Below, in pieces: positions 1 through 5,352 of a stretch of DNA of 5,352 bases. The position numbers and the translations under genes were made by a program. The first letter of the stretch is position 1, and each line of letters starts with the position of its first letter. The DNA is from Pseudomonadota bacterium (GTDB taxonomy: Bacteria > Pseudomonadota > Gammaproteobacteria > Burkholderiales > Burkholderiaceae_B). The notes beneath the pieces are model-generated. The model was not told where the DNA came from. It saw only the letters and a program-made list of their open reading frames with translations, and ran no database searches. The DNA lies in contig JAJYRX010000105.1 of assembly GCA_021793875.1 (NCBI GenBank), positions 1 through 5,352 on the forward strand. The letters run 5' to 3'.

Positions 1-6
1 CCGTAA

Positions 7-246
7 TTTTATTATGATCTTACCGAATACATAATAGTTGTAGCTCTCGTGGCAATTGCAGCAATAGCTGTTTATCAGCTTTTTGGGCAAGTTATACGAT
101 CGCAAACTGCTGCTATGGCAAAAGAGCTAGCCGGTGAAGACGGCACTGAACAGTCACAAGCTGCTCAAAACGCTGCATCTGCTGCTGCTGAACAAACCTC
201 TAGTAAAACTCTTAAAACATTTACTGGCAATGCCGGGGCGCAGTAA
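7..246 (+). CDS. Flp-type (type IVc) pilin, 5' end missing or disrupted
   Basis: The reading frame encodes the body of an Flp/Tad major pilin, the subunit of the extracellular fibre. It shows the Flp signature 'DLTEY' (Glu codon at 25-27, the conserved +5 Glu of prepilins). This runs into a hydrophobic helix (IIVVALVAIAAIAVYQLFG), then 'IRSQTAAMAKELAG' and an Ala/Gln/Ser/Thr-rich tail ending in a TAA at 244-246. About 79 codons are open, near the size of a mature long Flp pilin. The 5' end is odd. A TAA in the same frame lies at 4-6, there is no ATG before 'TEY', and Tyr-Tyr sits where a Gly-Gln processing site is expected. The only in-frame start codon of usual type is GTG at 49, which lies inside the membrane helix and would remove the Glu, so it is unlikely to be the true start. 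The gene is either cut by the sequence edge with an error in the first bases, frameshifted, or genuinely broken. Family assignment is firm; integrity is not. Confidence 0.8.
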   Translation, partial: FYYDLTEYIIVVALVAIAAIAVYQLFGQVIRSQTAAMAKELAGEDGTEQSQAAQNAASAAAEQTSSKTLKTFTGNAGAQ

Positions 247-1559
247 TGCATAAATCTGCTGTTTATAAGCAATCCGGTCAAGCACTAGTATTAGCCATCA
301 TTATGATTGGCGTAATATTAACGGCATTTGTTTTTTTCTTTCGGACGGGAAAGGTTGCTGCATCACGCCTTAATCAAACTCACATACTAGATACCGCAGT
401 ATATAGCGGAGCCTTGGTTCAAGCGAGGGCTCTTAATACCATTTCTTACATAAATCGTGCTCACATTGGTCATCAAGTGGCAATGGCTCATTTAGTCACA
501 CTTGGATCTTGGGCACAATTTTCTTATAACGAGTCCAATCAATTGGCTAGTGGTAACCCGCCAGCATATTTGTTGTCTATGATGTTTGGTAATGAGCATG
601 GTCAAGCTTATATGTCTGCCGCAAAGGCTGCAGGCCTTGCAGGTGTTGCATCAACATCAGGCGATTTGGCTTCAGCATTCAGAATGCACAATAATTTAAT
701 AGATACGGTTTTCCAGCATGCTCAGAAAAGCATATTAAATAGTGTGCCGTCGGTTCGCAAATCCATTATTGATAGTGTAATAAAACAAAACTATGAAAAT
801 AACAAAAATGTATTCGGTGATGCCACAAAGTTTGGTTTAGAAATAATAGATGATACTTGGGATGGGTTTGTCAAACAGGTTAACGCACAAGGGCTAAAGT
901 CTTCGATCCAACATTCCGTGTCTCTATACAGGTTTTTAGATCCAAGAGATCACACAACTACAAATCCATGGGTTGTAGATGCACGCTGTCCTCACAAGCG
1001 CCATGAACTAAGAAGACGAGGCAGTACCCAAATAGATTCTACAGGTAGATGGGCATCATCTGATACCCAGTCTTTTCATGCACTACGATCTAACCGTTGG
1101 ATAGGTTGCTACTATAGGGAATACGCTATGGGTTGGGGGTATATACCAACTTCTAGTATGCATAATATAGGAACAGAATATATTGACAATCCACCCGAAA
1201 ACTTTTCATCACAGGACTTCTGGAGATGGGTCAAAGAGAGTACAAATTGGAACATCCATAGTGGCAACTCTAATCCATTATCTAGTTCAAAAGCTGTATC
1301 ACAACGTCAAGTTTGGAGTGGTGGCGGTCTACAGCCTTTCTTCGATGTAACAGATCCAAAATTATTTTCCACCAAGTTTGCATTACGTTTAAAAAGAATA
1401 TCACCAGAAAATATTCTTGTATCTACTGTCTCTGCAGCTGAAACAGTTTTTGCCATACCTATTATTAGCAAGAACAAGTCTGAACGGGCAAGTTTATTCA
1501 GACCATATTGGCAGGCTCGCTTATCAAGTTCAGAAGTTTACCGTGATCAGGAGCATTGA
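246..1559 (+). CDS. TadG-like Tad pilus assembly protein (no VWA domain seen)
   Basis: This 437-residue protein is probably anchored in the inner membrane with most of its mass in the periplasm. Its N-terminus has the TadE/TadG style: 'SGQALVLAII' at residues 10-19, then a hydrophobic segment to about residue 32 and the basic 'FRTGK' at 32-36. Next comes a helical region with 'DTAVYSGALVQARALNTISYINRA' character (49-72), typical of putative Flp pilus-assembly TadE/G-like proteins. The rest has no recognised catalytic motif. Two cysteines (C248, C288) lie in a basic and aromatic central part and could form a disulfide (inference). Near the C-terminus are 'WSGGGLQPFFD' (357-367) and 'LFRPYWQARL' (417-426), which I associate with this family. 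Unlike a prepilin, position +5 after the Gly-Gln junction is Leu, not Glu. The ATG shares its A with the pilin stop (TAATG), and only a weak GGGG lies upstream at 235-238, so translation is probably coupled to the pilin. Classic TadG often carries a von Willebrand factor A domain; no MIDAS motif is visible here. Confidence 0.8.
   Translation: MHKSAVYKQSGQALVLAIIMIGVILTAFVFFFRTGKVAASRLNQTHILDTAVYSGALVQARALNTISYINRAHIGHQVAMAHLVTLGSWAQFSYNESNQLASGNPPAYLLSMMFGNEHGQAYMSAAKAAGLAGVASTSGDLASAFRMHNNLIDTVFQHAQKSILNSVPSVRKSIIDSVIKQNYENNKNVFGDATKFGLEIIDDTWDGFVKQVNAQGLKSSIQHSVSLYRFLDPRDHTTTNPWVVDARCPHKRHELRRRGSTQIDSTGRWASSDTQSFHALRSNRWIGCYYREYAMGWGYIPTSSMHNIGTEYIDNPPENFSSQDFWRWVKESTNWNIHSGNSNPLSSSKAVSQRQVWSGGGLQPFFDVTDPKLFSTKFALRLKRISPENILVSTVSAAETVFAIPIISKNKSERASLFRPYWQARLSSSEVYRDQEH
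1549..1553 (+). promoter_or_regulatory. Ribosome binding site of the TadE-like gene
   Basis: AGGAG lies 7 bases before the ATG at 1561, inside the last codons of the TadG-like gene. It supports 1561 as the start over an in-frame ATG at 1417, which would overlap the upstream gene by more than 140 bases and push the conserved hydrophobic segment away from the N-terminus. Confidence 0.75.
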
Positions 1560-1560
1560 T

Positions 1561-2265
1561 ATGGGTATATCCGTAAGAACTGTTGGTATGAAAATGTGCG
1601 GGCAATCGGTAGCAGAGTTTCTGGTTTTTATAGTGGTTATTGGCGCATTGTGGCTATCTGTTTCATGGTTAGGTCGCTTCCAAGATCTTGCCATTGCAAT
1701 TTCAAATACAACACGTTACGGGGCATTCTATATAGCTCATCAAGATGGAGCCACCAGCCTTTCTAACCCTAGTAATAGTGTTTTGCTACATCAAAAAGCA
1801 CAGTGGTCTAACAGCCACTCAAAATCGCTATTGGACTCTTCTTTTGAAGCTCCTAATACTAGGCACTATTTTGATGCAAAAAATATAGACGATTCTATGC
1901 AAATAGGAAAATCGGAAAAACATGCAAGAGTTTTACGATCTGAATTGGGCACAGAGGAGTCAGGTTTTCTTGTTATTCAAACAGAGCTCGAACCTTCAAG
2001 GCATGAGCTTTATTACCCCGCGATCTCAAGGAGAATTGTAATAGCAACTGGTTCCGGACTTTCTGGATCAGAAGATAAAACCGTTTTTAACATTCGTAGT
2101 TCATCTTATGCATGGTCACAAGCTGAAAAGTCGTCATTTGGCTTGGCCAAACTAATAAATAAAGCATCAGAGGAAATAGACTCTGCTTGGGGTAGGGCCA
2201 AGCTTAACTTAGACTGGCTTTCACCTTGGAAGTCTCATGTGCCAGGACACAGTAAAACTAATTGA
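1561..2265 (+). CDS. TadE-like minor pseudopilin
   Basis: This 234-residue protein has a class III prepilin-like N-terminus. A short basic leader (residues 1-14, ending in 'KMCG') precedes 'QSVAEF', with Glu19 at +5 relative to a predicted cut after Gly14. A hydrophobic helix of about residues 20-37 follows, then 'GRFQDLAIAISNTTRYGAFYIAHQDG' features (38-63). The 'K/RFQD....ASRYAAF' style there is typical of TadE-like proteins in Tad loci. TadE and TadF are known to be processed by the Tad prepilin peptidase and to be needed for pilus assembly, probably as initiating or tip minor subunits. The C-terminal 170 residues are polar, presumably periplasmic, and I recognise no further domain in them. 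The start is chosen from the Shine-Dalgarno at 1549-1553 and from the leader length. Met10 and Met12 are alternative starts that would shorten the leader. The gene begins one base after the TadG-like stop, so it is almost certainly cotranscribed. Confidence 0.82.
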   Translation: MGISVRTVGMKMCGQSVAEFLVFIVVIGALWLSVSWLGRFQDLAIAISNTTRYGAFYIAHQDGATSLSNPSNSVLLHQKAQWSNSHSKSLLDSSFEAPNTRHYFDAKNIDDSMQIGKSEKHARVLRSELGTEESGFLVIQTELEPSRHELYYPAISRRIVIATGSGLSGSEDKTVFNIRSSSYAWSQAEKSSFGLAKLINKASEEIDSAWGRAKLNLDWLSPWKSHVPGHSKTN

Positions 2266-2271
2266 CATAAT

Positions 2272-2276
2272 AAGGA
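2272..2276 (+). promoter_or_regulatory. Ribosome binding site of the unknown exported protein gene
   Basis: AAGGA lies 6 bases before the ATG at 2283 in the 17-base gap after the TadE-like gene. It is a good Shine-Dalgarno and supports the reality of the following gene, which lacks a recognised family. Confidence 0.7.
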
Positions 2277-2282
2277 AATCAA

Positions 2283-2972
2283 ATGAATAGTCTTATCAGA
2301 AGTGTTGCTATCACACCGCTAATACTTCTTTACCCAACTTCATCTAACTCTTTGGTGATAAACAAAAGTTTGAACGAACTAATAAACGTTCACTCCATAG
2401 ACTGGGAGCCCCAGGAAAGCTTTATATCTAATGGCGTAAGGATTTATTTATTACGTTTTAATTCATCTATGGAAGTATCAGAGGTTGCACGCGCGTTGTC
2501 GGGCCACACAAACGTGTTTCAGAAAGTAATGATGCAACCAGGCCATCTTGTTATGTCCGGTATACACGAAGGTAATAATTGGGTGGCGTACATTTATCAG
2601 AGAAAGTCTGATTCTGCCGGATATATTTCATTAATGCCCGTACATAATGAGCTTGAGCAAAAAAGCAGTTTAGATATAAGTCTCACTGAAGCTTTTAAGC
2701 TTTTCAGTGGTTATAAATATCTAAGTTTGGATCAATACTACCGCGTAGATAAATATCAGGTCCGTGTGCGCATGTTTACGTACCAGCTCAACTCGCTTCT
2801 ACTTCAGCAGATAATAAACAAGCATTTAACTAATAAGGGGTGGCAGCTATTAGATACAAACTCAAATAAATCCTTAGTAATGACCTGGAAGCTAAACACT
2901 TCTCGAATAAACATACAAATATTACAAACTGGTATTTATTCTCAGGTGTTAACACAACATATTTTTGATTAG
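2283..2972 (+). CDS. Exported protein of unknown function in the Tad locus, two-repeat architecture
   Basis: I do not recognise this 229-residue protein. The N-terminus (MNSLIRSVAITPLILLYPTS) looks like a signal peptide with one Arg, a hydrophobic core at about 5-17 and a possible cut near residues 20-23. There is no cysteine lipobox, so a soluble periplasmic protein is most likely (inference). The mature part appears to hold two related units of about 69 residues (52-120 and 160-228). Each starts with a beta-like 'VRIYLLRF' or 'VRVRMFTY' strand, continues through an amphipathic helix, reaches a central 'LVM' strand (89-91 and 198-200), and ends in two further beta-like strands. A linker with acidic and Leu residues lies between them (121-159). 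Good ribosome binding sites flank it, the spacing on both sides is 12-17 bases, and all genes share one strand. A role in Tad pilus assembly, for example as a partner of the CpaB-CpaC channel, is therefore plausible but unproven. It could also be an outlying RcpB/CpaD-like accessory factor. Confidence 0.75.
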   Translation: MNSLIRSVAITPLILLYPTSSNSLVINKSLNELINVHSIDWEPQESFISNGVRIYLLRFNSSMEVSEVARALSGHTNVFQKVMMQPGHLVMSGIHEGNNWVAYIYQRKSDSAGYISLMPVHNELEQKSSLDISLTEAFKLFSGYKYLSLDQYYRVDKYQVRVRMFTYQLNSLLLQQIINKHLTNKGWQLLDTNSNKSLVMTWKLNTSRINIQILQTGIYSQVLTQHIFD

Positions 2973-2973
2973 T

Positions 2974-2979
2974 AAGGGG
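2974..2979 (+). promoter_or_regulatory. Ribosome binding site of cpaB
   Basis: AAGGGG lies 5 bases before the ATG at 2985, directly after the stop of the preceding gene. It supports 2985 as the start. An in-frame ATG at 2997 (Met5) is possible but is 17 bases from the site. Confidence 0.7.
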
Positions 2980-2984
2980 TCACT

Positions 2985-3968
2985 ATGGGTATTAGCATGG
3001 TGGTTTTAAGTAGGCTAAAAAATAAGTCTATGGCCATATTGCTCATAGCACTGTGCTCAGGTGTTATCGCGTCATGGTCGGCTAAGCAACATATACAACA
3101 AAGAATAGATGCCATAGAGTCTGAAGCCAGAAGGCCTGAAGTGCAGCGTATTGTTGCTTCATATAATTTACCACCAGGCACAAAGCTTGATTCTGATAAC
3201 TTGTCTGTTCGGTCATTCCCAGCCACGTCAGTTCCAAGTGATAGCTTGACACCATCTGAGTATGTGAACCTTGTGGGTAAAGTTTTACAGTTTGCTTTAC
3301 AGCCCGGAGACATGGTACTGCCAGCGCATGTGACTAACTTAAAGCCTGATTCGTTTTCCTCAAAACTATCCAGTGGCAGAAGAGCAATAACCATGCCCGT
3401 AGATTCTATTAACTCTGTAGCAGGTTTGTTGCAGCCTGGTGACTTAATTGACTTATATGTTTCGTTTGAATATCAAAGACGTAGAATTACAGCGCCTTTA
3501 ATGCAAGGGGTTCAAGTTCTAGCGACAGGGTTAAGCACTATTGATGATAACTATAACTTGTATAGTGATAATCACGGTTCATATAACACAGTTACGCTTG
3601 ATGTGGCACCTGAGGATGCAGTAAAGCTTGTTGCTGCACGCCAATCAGGGACAATAACATCTGTATTACGTAATCAGGCAGATGACACATCTAGTACAAA
3701 GGCAAGCCGAGGAGATCTAGCCACTCTGCTTGGAGTTAACGCCCCGCCACCTCCGCGTGCAACACGTAAGCCATCGGTAATTTACGGAAATACAACTATA
3801 CGTTCAGTACCGAAACTTCAAACCACATCAACGGGCGTGTCACAACCTTCAGGAATGTTTGAGCTACCCTACATGCCAGAGCTAGTGCGCAACTGGACTA
3901 GTTCTCAAGATGTAATAAATGCAGGCTTTATTAATTCACACGCGCCAGGCGAGTGTGATGATGATTAA
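2985..3968 (+). CDS. cpaB: Flp pilus assembly protein CpaB/RcpC
   Basis: This 327-residue protein is the CpaB (RcpC) component of the Tad secretion channel: a periplasmic protein anchored in the inner membrane that works with the CpaC/RcpA secretin. It has a short basic N-terminus (R10, K12, K14), a membrane helix at about 16-31 and a charged helical linker (34-56). A SAF-type domain follows at about 53-118, with 'VASYNLPPGTKLDSDNLSVR' features and 'LQPGDMVLPAHV'. Then comes the RcpC/CpaB domain at about 130-230, with 'RRAITMPVDSINSVAGLLQPGDLIDLYVSF' as its hallmark and 'TLDVAPEDAVKLVAARQSGTI' at 204-224. The tail from about 245 holds 'LLGVNAPPPP' and 'VIYGNTTI', then a Ser/Thr/Pro-rich stretch and an acidic end (DDD). 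A Pro-rich motif followed by 'VIYG' is, in my recollection, common in the gammaproteobacterial branch. Its 3' end overlaps the next gene, so the two are probably translated together. The family call is strong. Confidence 0.93.
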   Translation: MGISMVVLSRLKNKSMAILLIALCSGVIASWSAKQHIQQRIDAIESEARRPEVQRIVASYNLPPGTKLDSDNLSVRSFPATSVPSDSLTPSEYVNLVGKVLQFALQPGDMVLPAHVTNLKPDSFSSKLSSGRRAITMPVDSINSVAGLLQPGDLIDLYVSFEYQRRRITAPLMQGVQVLATGLSTIDDNYNLYSDNHGSYNTVTLDVAPEDAVKLVAARQSGTITSVLRNQADDTSSTKASRGDLATLLGVNAPPPPRATRKPSVIYGNTTIRSVPKLQTTSTGVSQPSGMFELPYMPELVRNWTSSQDVINAGFINSHAPGECDDD

Positions 3969-5319
3969 TTTTATTTTTTTCTTGGCAATTACGCTGTTTA
4001 GCCTGCCAGTGCTTTCGTCTCAAGATTCAGGTATTCAGTTACAGGTTGGTGAAGTTAAGATTATTGAAGTGCCAGATGTTGCAAGAGTTGCTGTTGGTGA
4101 CGGGCATGTATTAAATGCTATTACAACCGATGAAAAAGAGGTAATTATATTTGCTCGTAATGAGGGTAACAGCACGGTGCACATCTGGTCCGAGATAGGT
4201 TTGCAGAAAAGCATATCGGTAGACGTAGTTGCAGATGGTACAAGGCAAACACAGAAAGAGCTAAAAAGTCTTTTAGAAAAGATACCCAATGTACGCATTC
4301 AGAATGTTGGTAATAAGCTTCTAGTAGAAGGTGATAATTTATCAGACTCAGATCTTAAAAGGCTGGCAGATCTCAGTTCCAAGTACCCACAATTATTAGA
4401 CTTTACGGGTAAGGTCGGTTGGGACAGCATGGTGTTATTAGACGTGCAGGTGTTAGAACTTCCTCGTACCACACTCACCGAGCTAGGCATACGTTGGAAT
4501 AGTGTTAGTGAAGGAGGGCCCACTGTGGGGCTAGCATGGGATGGGGGCTCATCAAGAGTGCTAGATAGGCCCGGAGCTACAGTTGTTCCTGCTATATTTC
4601 CAACGATTAATGCATCTGGGTATTATGGCATAAATGCCTTGTTTTCCGCACATATAAATGCTTTAAAACAGACTGGTGTTGCTACTGTTTTGGCCCAACC
4701 CCAATTAATGGCACGCAGTGGTTCTGCAGCTGAGTTCCTTGCTGGTGGGGAGGTTCCTTATTCCACGACAGACGCAAATGGCAATGTAAATACCGAGTTC
4801 AAGCCTTATGGGGTCTCATTAAGAATTACACCTCAAATTGAACGAAACAACAATATTCGATCACGTATAGAGGTTGAGGTTAGCTCGGTTGATACAACAT
4901 ATAGTGTGTCAAATGGTCCAGCCTTGAAAACCAGACGTGCAGCAACAGAGTTCAACGTCGAATCTGGTCAAACACTTGTGCTTGCTGGTTTCATATCTAG
5001 GGAGTCAGCCAAAAATGTTGACTCTGTTCCCGTTCTAGGGCAAATCCCCTTATTTGGTGAATTATTTAGGTCAAGAAGGTTTCAGAACAATGAAACTGAG
5101 TTGGCAATATTTGTCACGCCTACGGTTATTTCATCAATTGAGGCAAGCATGCAACGTAGAGTTTCAAACGCTAACTCAATAATTAATGATGAATTTCCAA
5201 CTCCTTATAAATTAAATACTCATATACAGTATGAACCAGATATCTCGCTAGTTAATCAATCTGACAAATGGGACCCATGGAAATCAGCAGGTTCACAATG
5301 GCTTCAATCCTCTAATTGA
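3958..5319 (+). CDS. cpaC: Tad pilus outer-membrane secretin CpaC/RcpA
   Basis: This 453-residue protein is the type II/III secretin-family channel through which the Tad pilus crosses the outer membrane. A signal-peptide-like hydrophobic N-terminus (3-20) is followed by the pilus-secretin N-terminal domain at about 25-92 ('LQVGEVKIIEVPDVARVAVGD'). A BON/N1-like module follows at about 96-150 ('KIPNVRIQNVGNKLLVEGDNL'). The secretin core begins with 'VLLDVQVLELPRTTLTELGIRW' (159-180) and continues through 'INALKQTGVATVLAQPQLMARSG' (233-255) and 'FLAGGEVPY' (260-268). It ends in the hallmark 'VPVLGQIPLFGELFRS' (357-372) and 'ELAIFVTPTVI' (381-391). A polar tail of about 60 residues, rich in Trp near its end, follows. 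The domain set is that of RcpA/CpaC, and the protein is shorter than a typical GspD. Two ATGs (3958, 3961) fit an 8-11 base overlap with cpaB, with AGG at 3947-3949 as a modest ribosome binding site. An in-frame ATG at 3919 is an alternative that would add Arg and His before the hydrophobic core. Confidence 0.93.
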   Translation: MMINFIFFLAITLFSLPVLSSQDSGIQLQVGEVKIIEVPDVARVAVGDGHVLNAITTDEKEVIIFARNEGNSTVHIWSEIGLQKSISVDVVADGTRQTQKELKSLLEKIPNVRIQNVGNKLLVEGDNLSDSDLKRLADLSSKYPQLLDFTGKVGWDSMVLLDVQVLELPRTTLTELGIRWNSVSEGGPTVGLAWDGGSSRVLDRPGATVVPAIFPTINASGYYGINALFSAHINALKQTGVATVLAQPQLMARSGSAAEFLAGGEVPYSTTDANGNVNTEFKPYGVSLRITPQIERNNNIRSRIEVEVSSVDTTYSVSNGPALKTRRAATEFNVESGQTLVLAGFISRESAKNVDSVPVLGQIPLFGELFRSRRFQNNETELAIFVTPTVISSIEASMQRRVSNANSIINDEFPTPYKLNTHIQYEPDISLVNQSDKWDPWKSAGSQWLQSSN

Positions 5320-5322
5320 AGC
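5301..5322 (+). repeat. Perfect 8-bp inverted repeat spanning the cpaC stop codon
   Basis: GCTTCAAT at 5301-5308 is followed by a 6-base loop (CCTCTA) and its exact complement ATTGAAGC at 5315-5322. The TGA stop of the secretin gene (5317-5319) lies in the right arm. No run of T follows (the next bases are AAATGTAAGG), so it does not look like an intrinsic terminator. It could be an mRNA hairpin that affects RNA stability, or coupling to the next gene; this is inference. Confidence 0.6.
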
Positions 5323-5352
5323 AAATGTAAGGATATGGGTAATCCCCCCACC
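5320..5352 (+). other. Leader of a possible next gene, cut by the window edge
   Basis: After the secretin stop, 33 bases remain. An ATG at 5335 opens a frame reading Met-Gly-Asn-Pro-Pro-Thr to the edge. The purine-rich AAGGA at 5329-5333 is only one base from that ATG, too close for an efficient ribosome binding site, so the true start may lie beyond the window. In Tad loci the gene after cpaC is often tadZ/cpaE, but six codons cannot identify it. Confidence 0.25.

Noticed and set aside
1138..1147. GGTATATACC 10-bp palindrome as an operator
   Set aside because: It is inside the TadG-like coding sequence, short, single-copy, and has no promoter near it.
1417..1560. Upstream extension of the TadE-like gene to an ATG at 1417
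   Set aside because: It would overlap the conserved 3' end of the TadG-like gene by 143 bases and put 48 extra residues before the prepilin-like leader; the Shine-Dalgarno at 1549-1553 favours 1561.
1561..2999. Shared 'MGIS' start of the TadE-like and CpaB proteins, suggesting duplication
   Set aside because: The similarity stops after four residues, the codons differ for Ile and Ser, and the proteins belong to unrelated families.
2969..3394. 141-codon open frame on the minus strand across the start of cpaB
   Set aside because: It lies fully opposite a well-supported CpaB coding region, has no recognisable domain and no plausible gene context; it is a shadow frame.
4035..4523. Two minus-strand open frames (87 and 74 codons) inside cpaC
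   Set aside because: Both are antisense to conserved secretin domains, have no family features, and are back to back in the same shadow phase.
3958..5319. Type II secretion GspD or type IVa PilQ secretin
   Set aside because: The length, the single pilus-secretin N-domain plus BON-like module, and the adjoining CpaB and TadE/G-like genes point to the Tad secretin instead.
5301..5330. Rho-independent terminator after cpaC
   Set aside because: The hairpin is AT-rich and is not followed by a run of T on either strand.
1..5352. tRNA, rRNA, CRISPR, insertion sequence or attachment site
   Set aside because: No cloverleaf, regularly spaced repeats, transposase-like frame or terminal inverted repeats were seen; nearly the entire window is coding.

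Overview
The window is a compact, single-strand stretch of a Tad (tight adherence, type IVc/Flp) pilus locus. It reads left to right as the 3' part of an Flp-type pilin, a TadG-like pseudopilin or assembly protein, a TadE-like minor pseudopilin, an unrecognised exported protein, CpaB/RcpC, and the CpaC/RcpA outer-membrane secretin. Nothing on the minus strand looks like a real gene. The DNA is moderately AT-rich. The long Ala-rich Flp pilin tail, the TadG-like protein ending in an 'FRPYWQARL' motif and the CpaB with a Pro-rich tail resemble Tad loci of Gammaproteobacteria, possibly a marine lineage. That taxonomic guess is inference from protein style only.

Layout: bases 7-246 encode the pilin body, whose 5' end is not seen intact. 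The TadG-like gene (246-1559) overlaps the pilin stop as TAATG. The TadE-like gene (1561-2265) follows one base later with a good ribosome binding site. A 229-codon gene of unknown function (2283-2972) follows after 17 bases. cpaB (2985-3968) follows after 12 bases and overlaps the secretin gene cpaC (start about 3958, end 5319). The last 33 bases contain half of a perfect hairpin that spans the cpaC stop, and perhaps the beginning of another gene. There is no gene-free stretch over 35 bases, and no internal promoter or terminator that I can support. The six genes therefore look like one transcription unit continuing beyond both edges.

How the genes fit together: the pilin forms the fibre. 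The TadE-like and TadG-like proteins are membrane-anchored pseudopilins expected to initiate or organise assembly. CpaC forms the outer-membrane channel and CpaB is the periplasmic, inner-membrane-anchored partner of that channel. The usual motor and platform proteins (TadZ/CpaE, TadA, TadB, TadC), the prepilin peptidase and the TadD/RcpB-type lipoproteins are not in the window and would be expected nearby, probably downstream.

The most interesting points are: (1) the exported protein of unknown function between tadE and cpaB, which appears to hold two copies of one roughly 69-residue fold; (2) the pilin reading frame, which is blocked by an in-frame TAA just before the conserved 'TEY' motif and lacks a recognisable class III leader; (3) the perfect 8-bp inverted repeat across the secretin stop codon; and (4) an ambiguous secretin start, because the best-placed start leaves a signal peptide with no positive charge.
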